Assembly (NCBI GenBank): GCA_911728455.2
Contig: OU452239.1
Coordinates: 951,986-1,015,985 of the forward strand
Source: Marthasterias glacialis
Taxonomy: Eukaryota > Echinodermata > Asteroidea > Forcipulatida > Asteriidae
DNA: 64,000 nucleotides
Reading direction: 5' to 3'
Part shown: positions 35,001 through 47,800 of the stretch, piece by piece
How positions within the stretch are numbered: position 1 is the stretch's first letter
Layout of the letters: every line of letters starts with the position of its first letter
Translations under genes and position numbers: made by a program
Notes under the pieces: generated by a model
Database searches by the model: none
The model's input: only the letters and a program-made list of their open reading frames with translations
What the model was told of the DNA's origin: nothing

Positions 35001-38000
35001 TCCGGTCGCCATGGGAATTTGTTTTTAAAATAATAAACCAATTATGAATGAATGAATGAATGAATGCTTAAATTTTTCTCTTATTTTGGGGGATTATTGG
35101 GTAATCCCCAATTCTAGACCTTCGTTCTTTTGTTAGACAAACCAGGATTAGGCAACGCAACTTTTACGCCTATTCCTTTGACTGCGGGCAAGGGGTCAAT
35201 ACATGCAGTGCTCTATTTTCAATCCTGGAAAGTGTGTTGACATCTGCTTCTCCTTTACAGGTCAGCACAAAATACACATAAAAAATAGAGAGCCAGCACC
35301 GATACTCCGCACCATATTTCCGATTCCCATTTTGGATTGGAATTGGTAGAAACAATTAAACGGGAGTCACAAGTTTTGCTTAACCGTTAAGGAAAAATAA
35401 ACTTAGATGCACAATCCCAAGACAGAAATAGACCCTGGCAAGATTTTACTCAATACAATTAAAGCTTACCTTTGAAATGAGTAACATCAATCTCCATTCC
35501 TCATTAAAGGATCTTGCATCTTTCGGTGAGCGTGTAGAGACTCTCCAGAGGGCGCTCTCTTCATCAGAGATTTACACCTACGACTGTGCCATCGACAATG
35601 CCTTCAAGGAAATCAATAAATTTATGCAACTACTGGAGAAACTGGACAACGAAGCACAGGTAACAGTTTTTTTTACTTTAATTAAAATCTAAAATAAATT
35701 TTTTAGTTTTACAAATTCAAAACTGAGGAGTAAGTTTGGTTGAAGGTTATGTTACATCATTGTTTTTTCAATTTTGGGGTGAACAAAGAAATCAACTAAA
35801 ATAGGAGTTGAACCTGCATCCTTTGGATTATCGTGGCAGGGCTCTACCAACTGAGCTATCTAGCCCTAATGTTGGCGGTCTCCCTATTTTGTCAATATCT
35901 TTGCTCGGGGAGGGGCCTGTCAGAAGCCATTTAACCTGAAAGCCAGGGATCACACCAAAATTTACGGTACAACCTGGGAAGCTTGTAAGACTGGCTTTTG
36001 CAAAACCCTGAACTTTTAAAACCAAAATTTTTGAAACCAAACTTTTAAAAACCAAATTTTTAAAAGTGATAATTGGTGTACATATAGTTTTTCTCAGTTG
36101 TTTCCTTTTTTCAATTCAACATTTAAAAAAAAACCATTTACACGTTGACAGAGTTTTCTGTCGTTGATCATTTCTAATCATGTGTTTTTGTTTACTAATC
36201 ATCAAAGATTTTAGAGCGCGGAGTGCACATGATGGAGAACTGGAGCTCTATCTATTGTTGAAACGTGAAATACACATGGGCCCCATTTCAGCAAGTGAAT
36301 GCTTTGTTTCCCAGTGATAGCAATGGTCATTGTCTGCACTGATCTGCATTGATCTATTGTTGTATTAATAGAGTTAGTTGCTGAAATGGCGTCCAGTGGG
36401 ATTTCACATTTCAGCCTGAGTTCCCCATCTTGCGCTATCATGTACTAATTATAAACTATTTCCATTGATATTTTAAATGTGAAATGCAAAACAGAAGAAC
36501 GTATAATATGCATAACATCAACAAAAATCACAAATTGAAATTGGCTTAATTTCATCCATAGTTTATAGACGTACTGAAAATGTCTATGTAGGAATGCTTA
36601 ACACAGACTGACTCATGAATAATGCATTATTTACTGATGATGTCATTGTTAATTCATCCAATCCGTTAACTCCATGCAGGTTATGAATAGCTTTCTAGAA
36701 GGGCGGGTGAGCAATTGCATGGAGTGGGTGTAAAGTGAACCAACAGCCGCTTGTAGTCAAATTTTATTCTTTTTTTTTTCTTCAAAATTTTGCTTCCTGC
36801 CTGCTTTTTTTCCCAACCAAGATCCCTGCATTTGTCTCAAATTGCATGTATGCAATAGGCTAAGCTTCATGTATTCACCTTTTGATGCCATAGAAATCAA
36901 ACGCAGAGAATGTTGATTTTGATTGTCATCTGATGAAGGGGTTTCACGTAATGAACACTTTGAGATGCCTTTCGGGTTTTGTCGTGTGGCATGCCGTGGC
37001 CTAGTGGTCCAGCCCACCGGATTCAAGCTCTGGTGTTTCTGATCAGCAGAGTGTGGGTTCGAGTCCCGGTCGTGACACTTGTGTCTTTAAGCAAGACACT
37101 TAACCATTAGTGCTTCGCCCTTTTGTAGGGACGTAAAGCCATAGGTCCCGTGTGTTGTGTAATGCATGTAAAAGAACCCAGTGACACTTATCACTAAGAG
37201 AAGGGAGTTTGCCCCGGTGTTTCTGGCAGTGGCTGTTAAATGCGCCGCAGCACCTTGTAAACCCTTATAAGGTGCAACATAAATGGGTCTCATAATTTTA
37301 AAAAACCTTCAAAAAGCATTGCTGTTAGATACGTGCACTATATAAGACTCCGGTATTATTATTATTATTATTATTGTCAAGCGCTAATCAGAACTACATT
37401 TAATGTAGGTGGTTGGGTTGGTGTCCTGGCCTTCCACCTCTAGGACCCTGGCTCCAAGTCTCAAGCCTCAAGCCTCAAGCATGTCTGCATCAAGGAGGCT
37501 CAACAAACTTTGTGCATGTGGAATCAAGAGTTATTGCTCTAGTCTGGCTAGTCAATATACAATATAGACCTTGTGCATGTGACGTCACCGATTGCTTGCA
37601 ATCATTTTGATGATCACCAGCGTGTGTTTCAGTCGCGTTCAACTGTTACAATTATCCGACGTGCGACTCTAGATGTAGTAGAGCCAATCACTGCAAGAAA
37701 TTGTCTGCGTTGCGCTAATTTTTGTGCGTAATGTTGCTGTGCGTCAGGCTGACACACATGTTGATAAGTTTTGTGTAATTTTGCCACATAAAATCTTTTT
37801 CAAAATTCAAAATAGAAAAATCTTCATTATGAAAGTAATCTTAAAATATGTAAATTCATAATAATGACATAATAGTTTTCAGTTTTCAGAAACGGTTACA
37901 AAATTTGGAATCTGTAAATTTTTTACAATAAACCTGAACCTTGTGTACTTTTCTTATGGAGAGGTGATCACCAAAATGGCATTATTGTTGAAAGCATGTG

Positions 38001-38836
38001 TGTGATCTGTGACGAAGTTGCACAAGGTCTATAGTTGAGCTTGGAAATGATTAAGACTTACAACTTGACAGTATACATTGAAGAGCAAGTTCGATCAAGG
38101 ACCAATGGTTAACTAGTGGTTGGTTAGTGACGTTCGTAGTGCATGCGCACTGAAGTTGAAGTGGGAGCAACAATAGTCATGTCATGTCAACGCGACCATG
38201 AGAAAATGACGAAATCAAAGTTATCACTTTCCTGATAACTGGTCCCCCCTCTGCACTGTGCTTATGAAACGGCTACTGGTAACCAGACATGCGATCAACC
38301 TCATTAGACTGGTCGGGGATAGTCGACTAGACTAGTCTAACCATCGTCAATCCAGCGTGGGTTCGATCAGAGTTAGTCGAACTATGGTCAACTATGGTCC
38401 TTGATCGAACTTGCTTGTAGCTTTGGGGTTTAATAGTGTAGTATGCTGCATGGTAGATAATGATGCATAATCATGCTGCATGGCTCATAGGTCTTTGACA
38501 ACTGAACTGCCAAACTGTAGAGCTGTGCATGACTGGATATCTGAGAATGTCTTGCAGTTCATCTTAGACATTTTTGCATCTGGATTTTTGTCATGCAGTT
38601 ACTTGTTAGACTCAAGGTACAAAGTGGCGTACCTTTACCTTTTGTTCTTTGCACATCTTGTGATTTTTGTTTCAAGCTGTGAAGTCCTAACTCTTCCCCC
38701 TCCCCCAAGCTCTTTGTCGTGGTGTTGGCCTCGGATTTCCAAAAAGACTAAAGTGTTTTCCATTGGGTTCACAGGATCTGATTGAACTTCAAGAGTTACT
38801 GGAGACTGCTGTGGTGAACTTCACCGTCCTCCCCGA
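19033..38836 (+). CDS. dnhd1: DNHD1-like exons 1-24: N-terminal region and tail (DHC_N1 type)
   Basis: Exons: 19033-19136, 19541-19781, 20501-20623, 20785-20910, 21718-21939, 22790-22938, 23299-23410, 24093-24214, 24923-25126, 25662-25893, 26339-26626, 27036-27218, 28004-28294, 28670-28905, 29420-29498, 30075-30218, 30966-31148, 31790-31885, 32115-32299, 32797-32941, 33612-33752 (variable donor), 34368-34703, 35510-35659, 38775-38836. They cover residues 1 to about 1,385. Typical tail landmarks are RLFIFTKEP, DIILPLPS, EVSMWKSRHMQLVSINTQLD, LPWFEKLHHSF, FNFRSIVKDLERRL and FLWMHNINETFDEFL. Exon 19 ends in a Ser/Arg-rich stretch (SAASERSIRSAQSGRASS). In this family the tail mediates dimerisation and intermediate-chain binding. 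Whether DNHD1 does this is not known from sequence. Confidence 0.75.
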
Positions 38837-41800
38837 GTGAGTATAGACTGTTCCGGCTTTGGCAACAAGCCCCGCCCAAACACCTTCGTTTGTGTACGTT
38901 TACACTGCTCGTGTGACCGAGTTTGACCGAGGTCATATGACCAAAAGGCGTGATCCAATTGGCCAATGCGCAAAGTTTGATTGACAGGCCGGAACGGTCT
39001 ATTTAATACCTGAAGGATCTTAGTCTTGGCAAGAGTAAATTCAATCCCATTTTCACAGAATATAACCATTCGGTGAATCTGGCTTTCCCATTTCACTCGG
39101 CTTCCCCTCAGGGAAATGGAATAGTCCAGGTTTCACCTGGTGATTATATTCAGCGACATTGCACTCAAATGCATTCAATAACTATATGATATCATGCTCG
39201 GTTGTCTAGTGGTTAAGATATCTGTTCTAGAATGTTGGGGTCGTGGGTTCGAATCCCACCCAAGTAGCATGCTTGTGGAGTTTTTTCCACAGCGCTCGCA
39301 GGAAAGCACTGAGTGGCCAAGCGGTTTAGCGCATTGAACTCAGGTTTCGGTGGCTAGGTCACCGGAGTGTGGGTTCGATTCCTGGTCATGACACACAAGT
39401 GTCCTTGAGCAAGACACTATAATTGCTTCTCATCACCCAGGAGTAAATGGGTATGTTCGAGGGTAGGGATTGTTGTGAATGTTTATCAACCTGTGCACTG
39501 ATTTGGCTGCTGGTACTGCATACTCCAAAGGAGTGTAAAATGGTTATAGGAATGCTTAGGGCCCAATGAAAAGGGGGAATAATACTGTAAGGTTCTTTGA
39601 GAGGCCTAGTTGGCTTGATCAAGCGCATAATAAATGCATCTTATTATTGTCATTTTTATTATTATTATATTATTTGTGGTTTTTTTTTGCCCATACACTG
39701 ATGTGTGTTAAGCACTGTATACTCAATACTTTCCTGAGTCCTGTGAACAAAACAAAACAACTCACAGGCATATTCCTTGGGTGGGATTCGAACCCACGAC
39801 ACACCCCCCCCCCCCTCCCATTCTAGAGCAGATGTCTTACCAACTAGACTACCGCGATTGCCCGGCTGCTAGAGGCAGTTTGAATAAAATATTATAGAGC
39901 GCCGTAGGCGCAAGATGGGGAACTGGGCCTTTATCTACTGTTGGAAAGTGAAATACGCATGGGCGCCATTTCGGCAAGTGATTGCCTATGTTTCCCATTG
40001 ATAGCAATGGTCATTGCTTACACTGGTCTGCACGTATCATTGTTGTATCAATAGACTGATAGAGTCACTTGCCGAAATGGCGTCCAGTGGGATTTCATAT
40101 TTCAGCCAGAGTTCCCCATCTTGCGCCTACGGCGCTCTATAATCTTTGGTTTGAATCCTATTAGCAGTGGTACGTCTATTCATTATTATCGTTATAATAG
40201 TTCGTCACGCATCGGTGCAAGGGTAATCTTAAAGGTGTTTTCATGACTGTTTTATTTAAGATGCCGCCATGAGCTTCGCAATCTGAAGCTGGTCTGGGAG
40301 ACTGTCGACACAATCCACGGTCAACAGGAGGAGTGGAAACAGCAATCTTGGCAGAAGATGAACACCAAGTATCTGAGAGAGGTTTCCAGCAACCAGCTGG
40401 AGCAGGTCAAGGGGTTACCTGAAGAGGCTCACTACTGGGACGTCTATTTAGGGCTGGAGGACAGCATCTTGATCATACAGGTAGGATTGTGCATTTGCAA
40501 TTTATGATAATAATAATAATACGCAGTTCTTATATAGCACTTTATCACATCAGATGGGCGTCTCAAAGCACTCAGTATTTTTTTCTGTAAGGTATGCAGA
40601 CTTACATTTTGAAGTATGAGACCTGTTCCTTTACATAGCACCATGTAACGGTTTACAAGGTGCTGTGGCGCAATCTGCAGTACCAAACCAGGAACACCGG
40701 GGCGAACCCCTTCTCTTTGCGATAAGTGTACTGTGTTCTTTTACGTGCATTACACAACACACGGGACCTACGGCTTTACGTCCCGAAGGATGAAGCAATA
40801 GTAGTTAAGTGTCTTGCTCAAGGACACAAGTGTCACGACCGGGATTCGAACTCAAACTCTGCTGACCAGAAACACCAGAGCTTGAGTCCGGTGATCTTAT
40901 CCGCTCGGCCACGACACGCCACAATACGCTAAATATTTTCTGGCTCTGGAGCAAAAAGCTACTGGAATTCGTGCACCGAGTCTTGGGCATCAAAGGATTG
41001 CAGATTTCTAAATCAAATATTTTACACTGCCATGGATTTATTGATATTCCAACTCTCTTCAGGCTTGTCTCCCGCTGATTGAAGATCTCAGCAATCCGGC
41101 AATGCGCACCAGACACTGGAAGCAGCTTGTACGCGTCACTGGGGGCGCTCTTCTCATCGACAACGAGAACCTGAAGAGAATGACGCTGGGGCAGCTACTC
41201 CAGCTTGGACTTCAGAGTGAGTTCTTTTTAAACACTAAACTTCCCCCCATTTAAAAAGAAATAGAAATAAAAATATATTCAAGAACAAAAGCAAAAATAA
41301 AACAGGTCAATTGTTTTCAATTTTGTCACATTAGTGCATAAACAAGATCCATCACTCAGATTGGATAATGGTTGTATGTTGTAATATTGAAAATGGGTAA
41401 TTGGCTTCATGCAAAAAGATCATGCCCTCTCCATTGGTTTTAAGTAATACAAACGGCCATTTTTGTTAAAGAGTAAACTTTGATGCCACTTCAAGAAACC
41501 ATGGCTTGTTATACGACCTTTTGCACTGGTGTGACGTTTTGTTTTTGATAATGAACTGATGTAATTCTTATATTACAGTAGAAAACCAAAATTATTTTTC
41601 TTTATCTCCGATGCAAATTCTTACATCTATTAAATTGTTTGATTTTTTTGTTTTCATTTCTATTTCCAAGATCATGTTGATGAGGTCCGAGCTATCGTCC
41701 AGCGCGCCGTCAAGGACGTGACCATCGAGAGCGCCCTCAAGACCTATGAGGAGATCTGGCTGAGTAAGATCTTTGAGCTGAGGCCGCACGTCCGGGTGAT

Positions 41801-44800
41801 TGGTGGAGCAGCCAGCGAGAAACAAGATAAGGAGGTAAGAGTTTATCCTATTTTTGTGGTTAACAAATGAAACGGACCACTGACCATGCTGTTTCACAAG
41901 TCCACTAGAGTTTTCACTCGTTCATATTCAACGTGTAGGCCTTGCACACAACTCTTTGCCATTGAGAGGTCTTCGTTTGACCTCAGTGAGGGCGCTGTTT
42001 GAGCTCGTGACATCACATGCAAGGATGTATAGAGTACCATCCATTCACTGTACAGGGATGAGACAGAAATGCTGTCAACCATACCCCAACATCAAAGACA
42101 ATTAGCTCCCTTTTTTGATGTACAATTTCAACTTTGTGTTTTTCATGCTTCATGTTTTTCCAGGAAACGGACACAAAGAGCGAGTATTCGCAGAGTGATG
42201 CTGGCACCGTGAAGGGCGGGGCCCCCTCTGGACGCCGCGCCCAGAGCAGGATGTCGTCATTTACCATTGGGACGGGAGGCAGAGCCAAACGAGCTAGTGT
42301 GTCATCTCTCCCCGCCTCACTTCTCAATCTTGGAGAGGTCAGTTTTATTTCATCACCACCAACTTACCCGCTTTAAAAAAGAAAACCAAAACAACAACAA
42401 TAAATAAAGAAGTGTTGTTTTTCTTTCATAGTTTTTTTTGTTCTAGTTCTCCATCTTCAATAGATTTACATTTTTTGTCATTTAATTGTGATGGATTTTT
42501 TTTTCAATTTTCTTTTATGAAAGAAAACGAAGGTGGGAAAAGACATGAATGATGATGGCTTTTGTTTTGAGAAATTGCTGTCTTCCCCATGTTCATGCTC
42601 AAAGAAGATGTTTTCAGGATTTATTTTGTTTGTGCATTTTTCTCTTAATTTCACAACTTAGCTCAGTTTACAGTTTTTTAGGGGGCGAAAAATTACGCCA
42701 TTTAAAACATTGCTTCTCGACAACGGTTTCTCTTAAAAAACAAATGTGTTTGAAGCAGATTTGTCAAAAACATCCTTCATTTGCAGTCGCTTTGTTTTCT
42801 TGACAATTCAATAGAGTTGCTGAAAGTAGGTCCCAATTTCATAAAGCTGCTTAAGCAGAAAGTTTTGCAAGACAAGTTTCTGCTACGTAAAAGTTAGCAG
42901 GATAGAGGGCAGTTGAGGTGTAAAACTGTGTCCATGTTTGCTTTGTTTCTATCTCACCTGGGCCCAATTTCAAAGCGCTGCTTACCAAAGAATTCTGCGC
43001 TTACGGCGCCCTGTAACGTACGCATTTCTATGGGCCGCAGGAGAGCGTAAGCGCAGAATTCTACGGTAAGCAGAGCCATGAAATTGGGCCCTGCCCTCTA
43101 TTCAAATCTTACCAGCGGTGTGCTCGTAATTCATGTTTTGCATAGATTTAGTTTAGGAGGGTCGTCAAGGGTTACATAATACACCGATCCAGTAGGCCAC
43201 GCCCACCATATCAACGACCAAGCAACCACACACAACGTGTCACGATCGCCGCATGATGGATGTACATGTACAATGTACATGTATGTGCGAAGCCTGGCAT
43301 CATGGTACATACACACGCCGTGTGTTGCATGTTCACCAAAGCACTTCTCTCCGTTGGACTTTGGTTTTGGAAAAGGCCAAAAATGTACATTTCCTCTCTT
43401 GTCAGGGTATCGAGAGTCAGAGTTACAATTAAAATATAAACACCGCTTGACCATGGTTAAGGATAAAACTCGGGTTTGTAAAAGAATTGCCCTGTACATA
43501 CGAAACAAAAGTAAAGTCAACGAAAAGTGTGTAGTAAACAATACATAAAATAAAAAGTTATGTCGGACAAAATGGCGGTAATTTGTCGGACCTTAAATCA
43601 CGCATTGTGATTGGTCAATTTGTCAAGGGGCGTGGCCTACTGGATCGGTGTATTCAAACGTGATCTGACCCGTGACATCGCTCCGAAACTAAATTGATGC
43701 AAAGTGTGTTGCGTACACAGAAACCATACACTTCAGACTTCAAGCCTTGACTTCAGAGGGCGCAGTGTCTAATTTCTGCCTTTTCAGTTTCCGTTTGTTG
43801 GGGTGTTTGTTTGTTTGTTTTGTTTTTTTCTCAAAACAAATTAAAGTAACTTTGCAACTTGCAAATCTACTCCTTCATTTTCACAACCAAAGGACTCCGA
43901 TCTGATTCGAGAGATCTATGTAAGTATGACTGCAAAAAAAAACCTCAGCTATTTTTTAAGATGTAAATTCCATGAAAATCTGTTTCTTGTTTTGCCATAT
44001 CACAAATGATTTTTCGAAAAAAAAGGAAATAAGTTTGTAAATGACATGGAGTTTACACCTTGGGAATGTTTTGCATGCATCTCACCAACCGCTTAGCACT
44101 AGCTGCTGTTGTTTGTTTTTTTATTTGTTTGTTTGTAATGATGGCCGATTTGCTCTCCTAGTACACACCAACACAAACTTGCTTGTGGAACCATTCTTAC
44201 TCTTTTAGTTAGGAACACGGTGTGGTAAATTAAAACAAATCTATTAGACCAGCACTCGAAGTTGGGGAATGGCAAAGGTTGTGGGTATGAATCCCACCCG
44301 AGTTATATGTCAGTGGATTTTTTTCACAGGACTCGGGGGGGGGGGGGGGAAGTACTGAGTATTCAGTGCTTGACACACATCGATGTATAGATAAAAACAC
44401 AAATCAGACAATTTAAGGTCAATAACCCACCCTGCAAGCCCAAAACCATTATAAATCACTGTGGGGGTGAATTGGAGTGCCAGCGAAGACTTAGACTTGT
44501 GTTATTTAAGATCCACGTGCCGCACAAGCTGTTTACACAAATTGCATACCGCCCTAAGCCAAGGATCCTTAGCACAAGGTCAATCAATTACTACACTGTG
44601 ACAGGTGGCTGCTGTCTTTCAACACTCCTTAATGTGCAGTGGTTAGGGTCTGTCCAATGGGAGTCCACAGGCTTGCGGGGTATACCAGGGGTGAGGACTA
44701 CATGGAATCTTGGCCTTATTGGCCCATTGAAAAAAAAAATTATGACCATATTTGGTAACAATTGGATTATTTTTTGTCTCTTGGATGCTGCGAGGGTTAA

Positions 44801-47800
44801 GATATAAATTATTTTTATTAAAGATAATACAGAGTGAGGTGTTGTTTTTCAGTTGAAAAACACAAGACCCCTGGACTTGTTCGGTTGTGAGTTTCCTGGC
44901 CCGACACTAAAATCACTGGCCTCGGGCCTGCGGTCCAGTTTAAATTTTGACCCCTGCTTGTACCTCCTTCTACCATCCCTACATCCTTGTACCCGCTCTG
45001 CCTTCCACAGGCCCCTCTGTTGTTCATGTCATTACGTAGGAATTTAATACGAGTGATTCGCAATACAGAGCGCCCTCTACATTTAACCCAGGAGAGGCCC
45101 TTGAATGCCTGCAGCTCAAAACACGTGTAGCCACGTCCATCACAACTAAGCTTCTCAGCTGCCAGTAAGAATGATTAGCCTCCCAAATTATTATTATTTC
45201 CTGGGCAAACTGTAGAGGGCTCACTTTTTCGTGAATCACCAGTATTGCAACTGACATCATTTCAAAGCTAGTATGAATGTATGTAGGGTTTCTTGCTGAC
45301 AAGAGATCTGCCTTATCCCATCCTGCATGCTGGTGCCCACCTCCCCCTTATTGACTCTTCTGTACATGATTTCTAAACATACTAAAATGAAGGGAAGGGC
45401 AAGAAGAGTTCATCAAACTAGCCGATCTGGGCCATGTTGGGGTTTTTCTTGATTGCCTCCCCACCTGCCCCCCTGCCCCCTGCCCCCTCCCCCACACCCT
45501 CCACACCCAGGGCACAATTTCATAAAGCCAGCGAGAAAGAAAGAAATAATAAAAGTAACAACGTTAGCAGAACATCAGTTGCATAAAATGTAAACTTAAG
45601 GGCATTAAGCTATTTCTGCTAAGCAAGATTTGTATGTACTAAGCAGTTTTTTCCTGCTTACTGGCTTTATGAATTGGGGCCCTCATTTCTCCCCCAATGA
45701 CTTCTATAACTGGGGCATGGTAGACCTTAGATAAATATATCCCCATGGCCAGAACTAACCAGGGCCCAAGTTCATATCGCTACTTAAGAAGACAGTATTG
45801 CTTAACAATTTTCTTCTAAGCAAAACAAATTCCAGGATACCAGTTACAAATGGTACATATTATATGGTATTAAGGCTGGTAACCTTACTCTGGTAAGCAA
45901 AATTGTTTTGTGCTGTAGTTACTTTTGTGCTTAAGCAGCAGGGCTAGCACAGGGCCAAATTTCATAGAGCTGCTTCAGCAAAAAATGTTTCCTGCTGAGC
46001 AGAATTTAGCAGGAAACCAGTCACAGATTGTATGTATGACTTAGTGTTTTGGCTGGTAACCTTTTAGTGGTAAGCAACATTTTTTTGTGGTTAGCTTAAT
46101 TTTGTGCTGAAGCAGCTCGATGAAATTGGGCACATGGGTGCAAGGTCCATGCCTTTGTGGTGTAGTAATTGTTGCACTCCGGTTTGGCACTGGTGTACCA
46201 TGGTGTATGAACACTATCACTCTGCCCACATCATTAAGCTCTTCGCCCTTTGTTCAGCTAATAAGATCGTTACATCTAGATTGATTAGTCAGTTGCTGCC
46301 GGGATTTTTGTTGTTGTTGTTGTCCAATCCCCCTGGCGGGATTCTTTTGGCGGAATTGCCAGAATCTTTTTTCTCTGACGGTACATGGCTGTGAAATAAA
46401 CTTTTCCCGGGGTCACGCAACTTCTCTATAATCTTCAATGTTTTTGTGGTGATCAAGCTGCAGCTGTAGTCGCTAATTCAGGCCAAACTGCATACATGAA
46501 TGTGTCACCAGATTGAGGCTGTAAGGAAATTAGTCTGGCCCGGCGTAGTAGTATTATGATTGATGGTGGGATTTTTGATGCATAAACAGGTAGCTAGACA
46601 AAAGGGGGTGTGGTAGTATACATAGTTAGTTGTAGCTAGTACAAATTTGTTAGATATATTCTTCACAAGTATTATTAAAGAAGTGCTTGAAAAAACTCAA
46701 AAAATCTTGGTTGGCAGGCGACGTTGGTGTACAACAGAAATCCAAGATGGCTGCTCTCTTGGTCTTAAGCAGTACATTGTAAGGTGCTACATAAATGGGT
46801 CTCATAATTCAAAAACTTCAAAATCCTGTCGTAAATATGTCAACAATAAGCGCCTTGAGTACCTATTTGCTGGGAGATACGTAAGCTATATAAGACTCCG
46901 GTATTATTATTAGTAGTAGTAGTAGTATTGTCAGGGACAATAATTAGGCTCATACATGACCCTAACCTCCTTCATCTTTCAGGACTCAGGGACAATCTTC
47001 CTCCTCCACGAGACAGACCCGATCTTCACAGAGCTGGAATCTCACCAGGTGGCCCTCCAGAGCATGCAGGGAAGCAGTGCCGCTGGATCCTTCCTGGACG
47101 AGGTCACCAAGTGGCAGAAAAGGCTGCAGACCATCGAGGCTGTCCTATCCACATGGCTGGAGGTTCAAGAGAAGTGGGTAGAACTTGAAGAGGTATGTTC
47201 AATTTTATTGATGACAATTTTTTTCAAACTGTGAAAAAAATATCGGTAACGACTCTATTTTTCACATGTTAAGTATAAGCCACACGGAAAACTGACTGGG
47301 TAAATGTAATACATTCTGTGAACAATAAAACATTGACCAGAACGGGATTTGAACCTGTAACCTTCGGATTAATGTGGCGGCTCTCTACCAACTGACCAAT
47401 CTAGCTCCTATGTTGGTGGTCTCCCTATTTTGTCAATATCTTTGTTCTGGGGTGCCAGTCAGAAGCCATTCAACCTGAAACTGCCGTATAGCCAGGGATC
47501 ATACCCAAGTTTACGATACAACCTCAGAAGTGGCAGTACAGGGATCACCTTAAGGAGATGTGACTTTTTATTTCAAATATCAAGCAATAAACCACAAGGG
47601 AAACTGGGTAAAAAAATTTGATACAATTTTATGTGAACAAAAGAGACTTTGTTTTGTTCACACAATTCAAGACTACTTTCACTATGATTCAGCACTTTTA
47701 ATCAATTATTTTTGTTTTCTTTCTTTTTATTTGCAATGATCAATAATCACTCAATAATGGTGATAAAGCAAGCACTGTTCAGAACTTGAATTTGAGCTTT

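Larger units (their letters stand above)
35660..38774 (+). other. Dynein intron 23 (3.1 kb), repeat-rich
   Basis: Contains SINE-D (35795-35985, minus), a fold-back element (36208-36440), SINE-B (36984-37375), a MITE-like element (37562-38032) and another fold-back element (38084-38415). No additional exon is convincing. The frame at 38480-38785 runs into exon 24 by chance. Confidence 0.6.
43920..46982 (+). other. Dynein intron 29 (3.1 kb), repeat-rich
   Basis: Contains SINE-C (44255-44400), repeat G (44488-44705), three MITE J copies between 45505 and 46133, repeat E (46285-46390) and a SINE-B tail (46770-46935) ending in ATT/AGT triplets. No exon is recognised. Confidence 0.6.

Noticed and set aside
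38480..38785. 101-codon frame running into dynein exon 24
   Set aside because: Runs through the intron and polypyrimidine tract; exon 24 is read in a different frame from the CAG at 38774.
39311..39395. Possible Leu/Ser-type tRNA gene
   Set aside because: Head of SINE-B; identical bodies follow each copy, and the acceptor stem is poor.
42134..42376. 80-codon frame around dynein exon 28 as a separate gene
   Set aside because: It is simply exon 28 extended into flanking introns; the splice sites are clear.
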